Assembly (NCBI GenBank): GCA_025642065.1
Contig: JAODUP010000319.1
Span: 620,001-684,000 of the forward strand
Direction: 5' to 3'
From: Paralvinella palmiformis
Taxonomy: Eukaryota > Annelida > Polychaeta > Terebellida > Alvinellidae
Length of the DNA: 64,000 nucleotides
Positions within the stretch are counted from its first letter, which is position 1. Each line of letters begins with the position of its first letter. Positions 17,610-27,992 of this stretch are shown piece by piece. Under the pieces are notes generated by a model. It saw only the letters and a list, made by a program, of their open reading frames with translations, was not told the DNA's origin and searched no databases. The translations under genes and the position numbers were made by a program.

Positions 17610-19187
17610 ATGAGTCTTAGTATAGTTACTTCTAAAACAGGAACTATGCTTATTCGTTATCAATCTTATATGCTAAGTTTGGAGAATACCCCAATGGCAA
17701 ACAAAAAAAAATGTGTGCCATTCTCTCACTACAAACGAGGAATTTTTCTTTTCTTTTCACCATTATTTGGACAAGGGTGTAAGGAATTCTTGCAAAACAT
17801 ATTAAAGTATAATCTCGTATTACTTTGTGAGAAAGAATGTGTTCTACACAATCTACTGAAAGATTCTCGTTCTGATTTCTACCCATATCTTAAGCATCCA
17901 CATGTCATTCTTGTTAAAAAAGAATCCCCTCAAGAGATATTTGATCGTTGCAAACCATACATGGATACCCTTCAACTGAATAAAGTAATCGCATTATCCT
18001 TAAGTAAAGCCTATCGTATGCATGCTTTCTATTATAAAACAACAAAACAATTCATTGAGAAATCAATACATATTTATTGGCACAATCGTGCTACTACTGT
18101 TTTTCTCGGCAGAAAATGGATAAAAAATGTTTTCTCCAATCTTATGCTAACCCAAGATCAGCCGTTTTCATTGTTGAATAATAAACCTATACTTGTTCTA
18201 GCCGCAGGAGACTCAGTCGAATCTCTTTTTCCTTTTCTTTTCCAACAAGCAAAAAATTTTTTTATCGTTGCAGTAGATACAATACTGCCACTTTTAGCGG
18301 AAATGGCAATACAACCAGACCTCATTATTACACAAGATGCACAATTGGCTAATATACATGATCTTATTCCATCTATATGGAATAAAGTACCCTTACTATA
18401 TGATTTGGTTTCCTTCCCATCCTTTCCCAGACAGTTTTCTTTGCGCATGCATTTTTGTAGCACTTTTTCATCCCTCACCCTTCTTCATAGATTACAATCC
18501 ATTTCAGTTTCTTTATTCCCTGCACTGGGTTCTGTTGCTCTATTAGCTTGTTTTGTTGCTTTGCGTTACTCTAAAGGTCCTGTTTTTCTTGCTGGTCTGG
18601 ATCTCAGTACAATGACAGAAAAAACACACGCAAAAATGACAGCGCCTCATCGAAATCAACTGACAACACAACATCGTTTGCTACCTTATCCCCACTTATC
18701 ACATCACTTTTCCCAACGAAAAACAATTGTCTACACAAAAAAAAACACTACCAGACGTGAAATAGACACCACTATGCAAAATTATATTTATTTAATGGAA
18801 CAATTGGATCATCAACGCTGTTACCATATTAATTCTGACCCCCTTTCATGGGTAACAAAATCTATATCGCCTGATCAGATTACATCACTACTCGCACAGC
18901 ACTCCCTAAATAGAGCTATCTGCATACCACAAGCATCAGCCAAATGTACTCAAAAATTTTTGTGGGGAGAAATGAAAGTACTAGAAACATTCCTCGAAAA
19001 TCCATCATCAGATGTTCTAACCCCAGGACATATTCTCGACTATCTTCTAATTGATTTTCCATCTTCCAGCACATATAACAAATCGCTTCCCTGGGCATTG
19101 GAATCAGCAAAAGATTTTCTCAGCCACCTTAGGCGACTGGAAACTAAAAAAAGTTTGTTATCGGATATGAAGCCGAAAGAGAAATAA
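17610..19187 (+). CDS. DUF115 / MptE-like protein, first paralogue (divergent)
   Basis: A 525-residue protein. Its central region (about residues 185-340) has the DUF115/MptE-like fold seen in motility-associated (Maf) glycosyltransferases: PILVLAAGDSVESLFPFL, FIVAVDTILPLLAEMAIQPD and FLAGLDLSTM. Compared with the second paralogue at 40844-42634, the nucleotide-binding-like motif AAGPT is AAGDS and the DPQ motif is DAQ, so activity may differ. A role in flagellin glycosylation is inference from family membership. The start codon directly follows the stop of the upstream gene, and the 3' end overlaps the convergent HtrA-like gene by 44 bases. Confidence 0.7.
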   Translation: MSLSIVTSKTGTMLIRYQSYMLSLENTPMANKKKCVPFSHYKRGIFLFFSPLFGQGCKEFLQNILKYNLVLLCEKECVLHNLLKDSRSDFYPYLKHPHVILVKKESPQEIFDRCKPYMDTLQLNKVIALSLSKAYRMHAFYYKTTKQFIEKSIHIYWHNRATTVFLGRKWIKNVFSNLMLTQDQPFSLLNNKPILVLAAGDSVESLFPFLFQQAKNFFIVAVDTILPLLAEMAIQPDLIITQDAQLANIHDLIPSIWNKVPLLYDLVSFPSFPRQFSLRMHFCSTFSSLTLLHRLQSISVSLFPALGSVALLACFVALRYSKGPVFLAGLDLSTMTEKTHAKMTAPHRNQLTTQHRLLPYPHLSHHFSQRKTIVYTKKNTTRREIDTTMQNYIYLMEQLDHQRCYHINSDPLSWVTKSISPDQITSLLAQHSLNRAICIPQASAKCTQKFLWGEMKVLETFLENPSSDVLTPGHILDYLLIDFPSSSTYNKSLPWALESAKDFLSHLRRLETKKSLLSDMKPKEK

Positions 19188-20898
19188 GTTTCCGAATATA
19201 ACTATCAAATTTTCTCCTTGTTTGAAGAGAGAAAAAAATATCCTTTGTAGATCGGTTTATTTTCCAATCAATAACGTATACAATATCACCAACAGAAAAC
19301 TGAAGTGCAGCAGAAGCACCTCCTTCTAAAACCGAAGTCACTTCCAATTCTTGTAAATGTTTTCTTATTTTTATTACCTTTGTTTCTATACCTAAAAGCA
19401 TACGAAATAAAGTTCGTATGCTATGATGCTTCAATTCTTTTAGAATAGGAAATTCAGGTCTATTTTGAACTACTATTAGTTTTTCAAGAATGTTCTTTCC
19501 TCTTTTTATTTTAAGATTATGGACACTTCCTTCCTGATATGCTAATAATAGGAACTGTAAGCCAAATATTTTTTTTACTTTTTTTCCGTCCAGCGCACAA
19601 ATGATATCTTCCTTTTGTAATTGTGAAAGCTTTGCAGGACTTTCTGATGCCACATAGTTAACAATAATGCCTTCATCACTCCCCTCACCCCATCCCCCTA
19701 TCCAAGGATAATGAATTTGTCCAGAATAACGAAACAAAAGAGGTAGTAACTGCAATATCCATTTCCCCGGTAAAACAAAGCTTATTCCTTCCAAGTCCTC
19801 CAGTGTGCTCAGTAACATACCTACTACTTCACCGTGCTCATTAAATACTACAGCTCCTGAATTGTTGTCTTGCACAGCTGCATCTATCTGCAGTAAATAA
19901 CCCATTGATTGTAGATTTTCCCGTTGCACTGTCGAAATAATTCCTGAAGTAATTGTCTGAAAGGATTCTTCGCGAATCGTACCCACTACATAAATATGTT
20001 GCCCCAATGATACTCGCTGATATGAAAAAGATACTTGCTGGGGAGCTGCTACTGTAACAGATAACAACGCAATATTAAAAAGCCGATCATAAGATAACAC
20101 TTTCGCGGGAATAAGTTCAGGGGTTTTCACATACAGCTTAACTTCTTGTTCATTTTTCCCACTTACAATTCCCTCTATCACATGATAACTTGTAAGTATA
20201 TAATACTTTTCAATAAAAAAACCACTCCCCCATGTTATTGGCACAGAATGGACATCTGTGGTAAAAACTCTCACCACTGCATTCTTAGTTCTCTCAATTA
20301 TATTACTATCCTCATCTAGATTCTGATTTGCACTTTTTTTCTGAAATTCTTCGCTTGGATAGATAACACGTTTTTCAACCTCTAATCGGAGATAAGAAAA
20401 ATCAGCAGAGCGATTCCATTTCTTTGCTTGCTTAAGAAGATAAATCAGCTGGTTATCCGAAAATATGTGTAAAGGAAGTGATCTTAATATATAAAAAGCC
20501 ATATTTATTTTTTGATCAGTTATCAGGTGCATAACCATTTTCCGTTGCAATTCTTCTTGTGATAAATAATCGAAATCATGCAATTCAACTGATAAATAAT
20601 GTGCATTATGCAAAATATTTAGTGCTAGTAAATACTGCTTCTTTTGCAATGCATCTGCCAGTTGATTTTTAAGAATACTGAGCGCTCTTTCATATAAAAG
20701 GTATCTTTGATTCTTAGGTATATCATAACGTGTGAAATCTCGCGCTAATAAAAACAACGATACATAATCATGTTCAGTTAGATACTTATCTATTATGTTC
20801 TTCGTACTCCTAGTTGGTATAGACAATGGATGTTCATAATACGAACGACAAGAAAGAAACACAAAAACAATGGAAAAAGTAAAAACAGTATACTTCAT
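19144..20898 (-). CDS. HtrA-like lipoprotein with degenerate catalytic triad
   Basis: A 584-residue protein with a lipoprotein signal (FSIVFVFLSC, Cys17). A helical N-terminal region (about 20-195) is followed by a trypsin-like S1C domain and a PDZ domain (about 395-470). His239 (ILTSYHVIEG) and Ser347 (DNNSGAV) align with the intact paralogue downstream of lepA, but the catalytic Asp is Asn275 (LFNIALL, AAT codon at 20076-20074). The oxyanion segment GNSGG has become NNSGA. It is therefore probably a weak or inactive protease, perhaps a chaperone or binding protein. The gene lies 3 bases downstream of lepA. Confidence 0.85.
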   Translation of the reverse strand: MKYTVFTFSIVFVFLSCRSYYEHPLSIPTRSTKNIIDKYLTEHDYVSLFLLARDFTRYDIPKNQRYLLYERALSILKNQLADALQKKQYLLALNILHNAHYLSVELHDFDYLSQEELQRKMVMHLITDQKINMAFYILRSLPLHIFSDNQLIYLLKQAKKWNRSADFSYLRLEVEKRVIYPSEEFQKKSANQNLDEDSNIIERTKNAVVRVFTTDVHSVPITWGSGFFIEKYYILTSYHVIEGIVSGKNEQEVKLYVKTPELIPAKVLSYDRLFNIALLSVTVAAPQQVSFSYQRVSLGQHIYVVGTIREESFQTITSGIISTVQRENLQSMGYLLQIDAAVQDNNSGAVVFNEHGEVVGMLLSTLEDLEGISFVLPGKWILQLLPLLFRYSGQIHYPWIGGWGEGSDEGIIVNYVASESPAKLSQLQKEDIICALDGKKVKKIFGLQFLLLAYQEGSVHNLKIKRGKNILEKLIVVQNRPEFPILKELKHHSIRTLFRMLLGIETKVIKIRKHLQELEVTSVLEGGASAALQFSVGDIVYVIDWKINRSTKDIFFSLQTRRKFDSYIRKLISLSASYPITNFF

Positions 20899-20901
20899 AA
20901 T

Positions 20902-22692
20902 CTATTCATTAGGAGATCGCAAAACAGCTAAAAAAGCAGCTTGAGGCAATTCAATATTGCCGATCTTTCTTAATCGTTGTTTTCCTTTTTTTTGTTTTCC
21001 CAGTAGTTTTCTCTTTCTTGTAATATCACCCCCATAGCACTTTGCTGTTACGTCTTTCCTATATGCTGGAACAGTCTCTCTAGCAATGATCTTTCCTGCC
21101 ACTGCTCCCTGAATGGGAATCCGAAACTGATGGCGTGGAATTAATTCTTTTAAAGAAACACATAAGGCACGCGCTCGAACCTGTGCACTTGCGCGCCAAA
21201 CAAGCATGGATAATGCATCAACTACTTTCCCATTTAGTAGTATTTCCAGTTTCACAATATCTGACTTTTGATATCCAATCATGTCATAATCAAATGACGC
21301 ATATCCTCGGGTAATAGATTTTAAAGCCCCGTAAAAATCAAAGAGGATTTCAGCAAAGGGAAACTGGTAAACAAGTTCTACACGTTGCGCGCTAATGTAT
21401 TGTAATGATTGTTGCTTGCCTCTTTTTTTATCACAAAGTGCTAACACTGCACCAAGATATTCATCAGGGAGTATGATATTTGCCTGAATATACGGTTCCC
21501 CACATTCTAAAATATGCCCAGAATCTGGGAAGTCTTGAGGAAAATCTACAAAGATTTCATCTGAATTCTTAAGTCTTATCTGATAGCGTACCGAAGGTGC
21601 AGTAAAGATAACTGGGAGATTGAATTCTCTTTCTAGTCTTTCTTGGATAATTTCAAGATGCAATACACCTAAAAAACCACAGCGGAATCCAGATCCTAAT
21701 GCTATGGAACTATCTTTTTTATATGTAAAAGATGCATCATTCAAACTTAATTTTTCTAGCGCTACAACCAATTCAGAATAACGATTACTATCACTCGGAA
21801 AAATAGAAGAAAACACATGTGGCTTTGTTTTCTCAAAGCTTTTAACTGGTTCCATCGGTATATGTTGATGGAATATAGTATCCCCAACTTCTACATCACT
21901 GATATTTTTTATTCCTGCAATAATATACCCAAAATTACCCGCACAAAGGACCTTAGTTTTTTTTAACCCTAATCTAAATTTTCCTATCTCCTCTACCTGA
22001 TAGATAGCGTTATTCATATAAAATTGTATTTTATCTGTCTGTTTTATCTCCCCACTATATATACGTACATGCAAAATAACCCCTCTGTATGAATCATAAT
22101 GACTATCAACAATAAAACCCCTAAAAGCCTGTTCCTTACCCTGTGTGGGGGCTGGAATACGCTCTATAATAGCACAAAATAATTGTTCCATCCCATCTCC
22201 TAGCTTAGCAGAGATAAGCACCACCTCATCTTTAGAAAACCCAAGAATATCAACAATCTGCTGAGTTACCCGCAGGGTGTCTGCTGAAGGAAGGTCGATT
22301 TTATTTATCACAGGAATAATTGTTAAATCCTGTTCTAATGCAAGATAATAATTAGAAATTGTTTGTGCTTGTACTCCTTGTGTTGCATCGATAAGCAAGA
22401 TAGCACCCTCACTTGCAGTAATAGATCGTTTCACTTCATATGAAAAATCAACATGTCCCGGGGTGTCAATAAGGTTTAATTCGTATTGTTTATTATGTAA
22501 ACAATATGGCAGGGATATTGCTTGTGATTTTATAGTAATTCCTCGTTCTTGCTCAATCTCCATGGAATCAAGAATCTGTTTGTGTATAAGCCGAATAGGT
22601 TCGGTATGTAAATGCTCTATAAAGCGATCAGCGAGTGTGGATTTTCCATGATCAATATGTGCGATAATACAGAAGTTTCTTGTTTCAATCAT
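20902..22692 (-). CDS. lepA: Elongation factor 4 (LepA)
   Basis: A 596-residue translational GTPase of normal length. The G domain shows AHIDHGKST (G1), DTPGHVDFSYEV (G3) and NKIDLPSAD (G4), followed by domain II, the EF-G-like domains III and V, and the LepA-specific C-terminal domain ending with GKQKKGKQRLRKIG. It back-translocates or remodels stalled ribosomes. It sits between two paralogous HtrA-like lipoprotein genes and is separated from each by under 10 bases, so the three form one operon. Confidence 0.97.
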   Translation of the reverse strand: MIETRNFCIIAHIDHGKSTLADRFIEHLHTEPIRLIHKQILDSMEIEQERGITIKSQAISLPYCLHNKQYELNLIDTPGHVDFSYEVKRSITASEGAILLIDATQGVQAQTISNYYLALEQDLTIIPVINKIDLPSADTLRVTQQIVDILGFSKDEVVLISAKLGDGMEQLFCAIIERIPAPTQGKEQAFRGFIVDSHYDSYRGVILHVRIYSGEIKQTDKIQFYMNNAIYQVEEIGKFRLGLKKTKVLCAGNFGYIIAGIKNISDVEVGDTIFHQHIPMEPVKSFEKTKPHVFSSIFPSDSNRYSELVVALEKLSLNDASFTYKKDSSIALGSGFRCGFLGVLHLEIIQERLEREFNLPVIFTAPSVRYQIRLKNSDEIFVDFPQDFPDSGHILECGEPYIQANIILPDEYLGAVLALCDKKRGKQQSLQYISAQRVELVYQFPFAEILFDFYGALKSITRGYASFDYDMIGYQKSDIVKLEILLNGKVVDALSMLVWRASAQVRARALCVSLKELIPRHQFRIPIQGAVAGKIIARETVPAYRKDVTAKCYGGDITRKRKLLGKQKKGKQRLRKIGNIELPQAAFLAVLRSPNE

Positions 22693-22700
22693 AATAGTAC

Positions 22701-24458
22701 TTACATGTAATGCCCGGAATCATAATATACCCGATACAAAGCTGTTTTTTTTATCTTTTGTGCCGAAAGAATAAATTTCAACCGTATGGTAATCAACTGC
22801 AATTCCCTGTTCACATTCCAGTCAAGGATGCGAAAAATATCTCCTTTTTCCATCTCTTGCAAAAGTGGAGACTCTACAGTATAAAAAAAGTTTGCGTCAT
22901 TCGTTAGAAACCTATCTTCTTTTGAAATAATGTCTTTTACACGAAATCCTTTATCTCTTTTTTCCAATAGTATACCAAAAAAAAGTGGAAAAAAGTTTTC
23001 TATCCCAGTATATCGCAACCCATCTATAGTAGGAGATTCTGGCCGAGAAAATGCTGACAATATATACGTGTGCTTTACACCTTTTCTTAGATATTGAATC
23101 TCAAACAAACTATCTTTCGAAAGTTTGAATAAAAACTCATGAACACTTTGGATACCCTGCACGGGATAGCCGTTTAATGCAACAATAGTATCTAAAACTC
23201 TTAATCCAGCATAGGCAGCTGCGGTTCCTGGTGCTACATATCTTACTTCAAGTCCCAAATCTGTCTTATGTGCACCTACGCCAATCCATAGATGTGTGAT
23301 TTCCCCTTTGGTGAAGAATAAACGAGGAAGTAACAGAGAAATCCAATGTGATGGAATTGCAAATCCAACTCCCTCTCCCCTCTTCATGTAATTAATGCCA
23401 ATCACACTCCCTGCAGAGGTAATAAGAGGACCTCCTGAATTTCCTGGATTCACTGATGCGTCAAATTGTAATTCACCACCAATTTGTGAAAAAAAGGTCC
23501 TATTGTTTACTGATACAATTCCTGCAGTCAGCGTATTCTTTAGAAAACCAGGTGATCCAAGTGCAAAAACAGATTCGGCAACTCTGGGAGGTCGATATGC
23601 GAACGCAAAGAAATTATTAGTTGTTTTATCCACTTTTAATAAAGCTATGTCAAGTATTGGATCATATGAAACAACATGTACATTCTTTTCTTCCTTCCCA
23701 TCAGAAAATAACACCGAGAGATGAGAAGCTGTATTGTCATTGGTTACGGATTCAATTACATGATAGTTGGTCAAAAAATATCCATCTGCTTGGATAAAAA
23801 ACCCACTTCCCCCTGTGATAATTCTCCTACCTACCCCTTGATCAATGGTTGTCCCTCTGTCAACCAAAATGGTAAGCATTCCATCAAATAAATGTGAGAA
23901 ATCAATTGCCTGTTTGGATGTTATTATCTGCTTCTTTTTTACTTTTCTTTTCATAAGTGTGTCAATAATAGTCTGATAAATATCCCATGTATGATATTCC
24001 TTTGCCCAGGTCAATAAGGCAAGAAGATCCTTAGTTGAAAAAATATTTAAATCGATATGAGCTAGCTGAGCTAGTGCTACAGAAATCTTTCTGTCAGCAA
24101 TGTCTTCTTCAAATATAATATTGCGTAGAAGTTTTTTTTCAGAAACTGGTGGATCTACAGGTTCGTGTAACAACAAAAGATTTTTTCCATATACATATTT
24201 TCTCGTATGCTGACCTTTTTTTCCTGCTACTTCATATTCCTCTTTCATGCCTCTACGAACAGCACGGAAAATTCTTTCTTTTTGTCTGGGTTCAACTTTT
24301 AGGGAAGGAAGTATAGTAACAACACGCGCATATTGTTTGTGCTCCAGTAACACCTCCACGTCCTGAATTGTTTCTCTCCTCCATTGGGCAATAGGGTGTT
24401 GTGTAAGACATCCACTTGTAATAAAGGTAGCCACAAACAGCAAGAGAGTATAGATCAT
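22701..24458 (-). CDS. HtrA/DegP-like S1C serine protease, lipoprotein
   Basis: About 585 residues from the ATG at 24458. A lipoprotein signal ends at ITSGC. A helical N-terminal domain like that of its paralogue comes next, then the protease domain with an intact triad. Counted from an alternative ATG six codons upstream, the triad is His239 (LTNYHVIES), Asp276 (ILDIALL) and Ser347 (NPGNSGGPLI). A PDZ domain follows (about 400-475). It degrades misfolded envelope proteins. The inner ATG is preferred because TATAAT (24470-24465) lies exactly six bases before it, giving a leaderless mRNA; the upstream ATG would lie inside the promoter. Confidence 0.88.
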   Translation of the reverse strand: MIYTLLLFVATFITSGCLTQHPIAQWRRETIQDVEVLLEHKQYARVVTILPSLKVEPRQKERIFRAVRRGMKEEYEVAGKKGQHTRKYVYGKNLLLLHEPVDPPVSEKKLLRNIIFEEDIADRKISVALAQLAHIDLNIFSTKDLLALLTWAKEYHTWDIYQTIIDTLMKRKVKKKQIITSKQAIDFSHLFDGMLTILVDRGTTIDQGVGRRIITGGSGFFIQADGYFLTNYHVIESVTNDNTASHLSVLFSDGKEEKNVHVVSYDPILDIALLKVDKTTNNFFAFAYRPPRVAESVFALGSPGFLKNTLTAGIVSVNNRTFFSQIGGELQFDASVNPGNSGGPLITSAGSVIGINYMKRGEGVGFAIPSHWISLLLPRLFFTKGEITHLWIGVGAHKTDLGLEVRYVAPGTAAAYAGLRVLDTIVALNGYPVQGIQSVHEFLFKLSKDSLFEIQYLRKGVKHTYILSAFSRPESPTIDGLRYTGIENFFPLFFGILLEKRDKGFRVKDIISKEDRFLTNDANFFYTVESPLLQEMEKGDIFRILDWNVNRELQLITIRLKFILSAQKIKKTALYRVYYDSGHYM

Positions 24459-24464
24459 AGTTAT

Positions 24465-24470
24465 ATTATA
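24465..24470 (-). promoter_or_regulatory. -10 hexamer of the htrA-lepA operon (leaderless start)
   Basis: TATAAT on the minus strand, six bases before the ATG at 24458. No good -35 stands 16-19 bases upstream. The preceding 240 bases after the ftsH gene hold no gene or RNA that I can support. Confidence 0.4.
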
Positions 24471-24717
24471 TACCATTACCTCACATAACGAGTGAATACG
24501 GTATCACATTTTTTAGTCACTGATATACCATTACTTCTATCAAAGTTCTTTGTTATCTTCGTAAAGCTTTCTTTGTTTATAATTCCACCATAGAATATTA
24601 CTTTATCCTCTACTTACCCCAAAGTTCATTTCCCAAGATCGCACAGATTGAGCTTTGCACTTCATGTATTACATAGAGTTATAGAATTAGTGATTCCAAT
24701 GAAATTAAGATATCTAC

Positions 24718-26592
24718 TCATGATACTGTAGGTTCTTCTTTTTCTTGTGTATCAAAAGCAAATAATTTACGGATTTCTATATCGGAAAGTGTTTCGCGCC
24801 GAATTAATTCATCAGCTAGTTTGCGAACCTGATCCTTCTGTTCAGAAAGTATGACTCGACACCGTTCATGTCCTGCATACAAAATACCTTGTATCATTTT
24901 ATCAATTTTCTGTGCTGTGTCTTCTGAATAATCTTTATGTGTAGCAATTTCCTTCCCAAGAAAAATAGGTTCATCTTCTTGTCCAAAGGTAATAGGCCCG
25001 AGATCGCTCATCCCCCATTCTAAAACCATTTTCCGAGCAATTTCACTAGCCTGTTTAAGATCATTCTTAACGCCGGTGCTTGTTTCATTAAAAAACAGCG
25101 TTTCTGCCACATACCCACCAAAACAAATAACTATTCTATCTTCCATATAGGACTTTGCTTTACTGTAATTATCTTTTTGGGGTAATGAGAAGGCAACACC
25201 TAATGCCTGCCCCCTGGGAATAATTGTCACTTTATGAAGAGGATCTGCATGATCAAGGTAATAATGAATCAATGCATGCCCCGACTCATGTATAGCTATC
25301 TTAAATCGTTCTTCTTCAGTAAAAACTCGAGACTTTCTTGCAAGCCCCATGATAATTTTATCTCTTGCTTCTTCAAAATCATTTTGGTCAACATGCTTTG
25401 CATGTCGTCGGCCAGCAAATAAAGCTGCTTCATTTACAAGATTAGCCAATTCGGCTCCCGATGCTCCTGGCATGGCTCGTGACAACAATGTAAGATCAAC
25501 ATTCTTTCCCATAGAAACTTTCTTTGCGTGCAACTGAAGAATTTCCTTCCTTTCCTTTTGATCAGGTAAATCAACATATACCTGACGATCAAAACGACCA
25601 GAACGCAATAATGCTGGATCTAATACATCAGGACGGTTTGTCGCAGCTAATAGGATAACTCCTTCCTTGGTATCAAAACCATCCATTTCAACAAGCATTT
25701 GGTTCAATGTCTGTTCCCTTTCATCATGCCCTCCTCCATAGCCCGCTCCACGGGTTCTTCCCACCGCATCTAATTCATCAATGAAAATAACACAAGGAGC
25801 ATGTCTTCTGCCAATAGAAAAAAGATCACGCACACGGCTTGCCCCTACCCCAACAAACATCTCTACAAAATCAGACCCTGACATATGAAAAAAAGAAACA
25901 TCCGCTTCTCCAGCACATGCCCTTGCAAGTAAGGTTTTTCCTGTTCCCGGCATACCTACCAATAATACACCTTTGGGAATTCTTGCACCGATCTTAATAA
26001 ATCGTTCCGGGTTTTTGAGGAACTCTACAACTTCCTGCAATTCATATTTTGCTTCTACTAGGCCCGCAATATCTTTAAAGGTGATTTTATTACTATCTCC
26101 TTCTTGATAACGCTTAGGACTCGATTTCCCAAACATGAACGCTCGATTTCCACTTCCCTGAATTTGCCGAAAAGTAAACCATGCAAAGAAAAAAACTACT
26201 AGCCATGGAATGAAATTCAACACTATTTGCAGTAAAGAGGTGGGAGGATCAATCCCTGTGTATTCCACATTATTCTCCTGCAAGAGAGGAAGTAAATTAT
26301 CGTCAAAGTAGGGAATATTAGTTTGGAATCTTGCGTTACTTCTCTTAAGAACTCCTTCCACTTTGGATTGCCCTACTATCTGCACCCTTTCGATCTGTCC
26401 TTCTTTAAGGTATCCTATGAATGTCGAATATGGTATACTTTGTCCTACTCGCTGTCCTGTATTCAATAGATAAAAACCCAATATAACAAAAATACTGATA
26501 AGAAAAAACAAAGCAAAACGGTTCTTACTAAAATTGAATTTGGGAGATCGATGCTTAGGATCTTGTTCTGAATTTTTCCGTTGTGTACTCAT
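24718..26592 (-). CDS. ftsH: ATP-dependent zinc metalloprotease FtsH
   Basis: A 624-residue membrane protease of normal length. Two membrane segments flank a small extracytoplasmic domain (about residues 25-42 and 115-132). The AAA domain has Walker A GMPGTGKT, Walker B IFIDELDA and the second region of homology [18 protein letters not shown]. The zinc site is [10 protein letters not shown]. It degrades unassembled membrane proteins and some soluble regulators. The ATG at 26592 overlaps the tilS stop as ATGA; an upstream alternative six codons earlier lies inside tilS. Confidence 0.97.
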   Translation of the reverse strand: MSTQRKNSEQDPKHRSPKFNFSKNRFALFFLISIFVILGFYLLNTGQRVGQSIPYSTFIGYLKEGQIERVQIVGQSKVEGVLKRSNARFQTNIPYFDDNLLPLLQENNVEYTGIDPPTSLLQIVLNFIPWLVVFFFAWFTFRQIQGSGNRAFMFGKSSPKRYQEGDSNKITFKDIAGLVEAKYELQEVVEFLKNPERFIKIGARIPKGVLLVGMPGTGKTLLARACAGEADVSFFHMSGSDFVEMFVGVGASRVRDLFSIGRRHAPCVIFIDELDAVGRTRGAGYGGGHDEREQTLNQMLVEMDGFDTKEGVILLAATNRPDVLDPALLRSGRFDRQVYVDLPDQKERKEILQLHAKKVSMGKNVDLTLLSRAMPGASGAELANLVNEAALFAGRRHAKHVDQNDFEEARDKIIMGLARKSRVFTEEERFKIAIHESGHALIHYYLDHADPLHKVTIIPRGQALGVAFSLPQKDNYSKAKSYMEDRIVICFGGYVAETLFFNETSTGVKNDLKQASEIARKMVLEWGMSDLGPITFGQEDEPIFLGKEIATHKDYSEDTAQKIDKMIQGILYAGHERCRVILSEQKDQVRKLADELIRRETLSDIEIRKLFAFDTQEKEEPTVS

Positions 26593-27992
26593 TGTGCCAC
26601 ACCTCTCCACCGAATTCCAACACGTGTCTGAAATTCCATCTTTTGATCTTTCCGTTTATTATAAAATACATTTACTCCTCCAAACATTTTACCCAACACT
26701 ACCACTACTCCTTTCTCATCCTCCAGCACTGGAACATGCGAGCGCACAGGAGGAAGGATATCCCATTTATCCAGTAAATCCTTCACTCTCATATTGCCTG
26801 ACCCAGTTGCTATTCTGTCACAGGATTGTACAGAGCGCAACGCATACGTACTACTTCTTAACATAACCGTAGTTGACATCTCATACCTATGTTCTTCCAA
26901 GTTTACATCATAACAATTACGGCAATAAGTAGCTACAACATCCCGTGCATCTGTATAAAAAAAATATCCTCGCTCTTGTCCCTCTTCGCTAGCGTACCAT
27001 ATTATTAATTTCTTATACAATTCAATACACCAGTTTCCAGCTTTTATCAACCTTATTTTTGCAGGTTTTTCATATTTAAATTCTAAAAGTGCCTTAAAAA
27101 ATGAATGCGACACTCTTTGATATGTAGAACTTGTTTGGTGGAGACATCTCCGCTTTGAAAATTCCTGCAGCGTATTATATACAGATAGCAAGCGATCTGC
27201 TGGAGAAGATTGACTGAACAACTGCGCATTGATACTGGCGTAATTACCATGGAATTCCCATTTTGGAACAACCCCTCGAGCAGTAAACATATCTGCCTGC
27301 TTACACAATCTTAAAAGGTTCTTTTCTATCGATGGGAAGGCTCTTTTCAATTCGGGAATAATACGATGACGAATGCGATTACGTATAATGGAAACATCTT
27401 TATTGCTTGCATCCTCATGGTAGGGTAAATTTTGAAGTATGACATATTGCCGAAGTTCACAGGACTGCACCGTAAGAAAAGGTCTTATTATGCTCCCATG
27501 GGGCATGTCACGTGTCAATGGTATCCCACGTAGATGGAAAAAATGTCCTTGAAATATATGAAAAAGTGTTGTTTCTATACTGTCATTTTGATGATGTCCA
27601 GTAAGGACATAGCGGATTTTTCTTTGTTTCATTATATGTGAGAAAACTCGATAACGATGAATGCGAGCAATATCTTCCAAACTTTTCTTTTTTCGTTGCA
27701 TCTCTCGAGGTAAGTACCCCCGAGCAATTGAAGTACAATGAAAGGGAAAAGGAAATATTTGCTGTAATTTCATGATAACTTCATATTCTTCTTGTAGCTG
27801 CTTCTTTTCTCGAATACCATGATTGACATATATTACTTCAATGAAAAGCTGCACTTTCTGCCTCAAATGAGCTGCAGCAGCTAATAATGCAACACTATCA
27901 CCTCCTGCCGAACAGGCAATCAGAACAGTATGTTGTTTTTGTTTTGCAATGTACTGCAGAACTGGATATAATGCTTGCTCAATAGGACTCAT
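26589..27992 (-). CDS. tilS: tRNA(Ile)-lysidine synthase
   Basis: About 467 residues. It converts C34 of tRNA-Ile(CAU) to lysidine so that it reads AUA. The PP-loop is ACSAGGDSVALL, a variant of the usual SGGxDS in which the second residue is Ala. It is followed by VIYVNHGIR, YVLTGHHQND and RNRIRHRIIPEL. A C-terminal TilS substrate-binding domain ends the protein. I chose the ATG at 27992, with the motif at residue ~28 as in homologues, over an in-frame TTG 13 codons upstream. It overlaps pth by 14 bases. Confidence 0.92.
   Translation of the reverse strand: MSPIEQALYPVLQYIAKQKQHTVLIACSAGGDSVALLAAAAHLRQKVQLFIEVIYVNHGIREKKQLQEEYEVIMKLQQIFPFPFHCTSIARGYLPREMQRKKKSLEDIARIHRYRVFSHIMKQRKIRYVLTGHHQNDSIETTLFHIFQGHFFHLRGIPLTRDMPHGSIIRPFLTVQSCELRQYVILQNLPYHEDASNKDVSIIRNRIRHRIIPELKRAFPSIEKNLLRLCKQADMFTARGVVPKWEFHGNYASINAQLFSQSSPADRLLSVYNTLQEFSKRRCLHQTSSTYQRVSHSFFKALLEFKYEKPAKIRLIKAGNWCIELYKKLIIWYASEEGQERGYFFYTDARDVVATYCRNCYDVNLEEHRYEMSTTVMLRSSTYALRSVQSCDRIATGSGNMRVKDLLDKWDILPPVRSHVPVLEDEKGVVVVLGKMFGGVNVFYNKRKDQKMEFQTRVGIRWRGVAQ

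Noticed and set aside
24477..24717. A possible short peptide (about 20 codons) or small RNA between ftsH and the htrA operon
   Set aside because: No Shine-Dalgarno, no promoter at the right distance, and no stable fold or terminator that I could see.
26589..27992. TilS PP-loop variant SAGGDS as a sign of a non-functional enzyme
   Set aside because: Only the second residue differs, and the remaining TilS motifs and the C-terminal domain are intact, so activity is likely.
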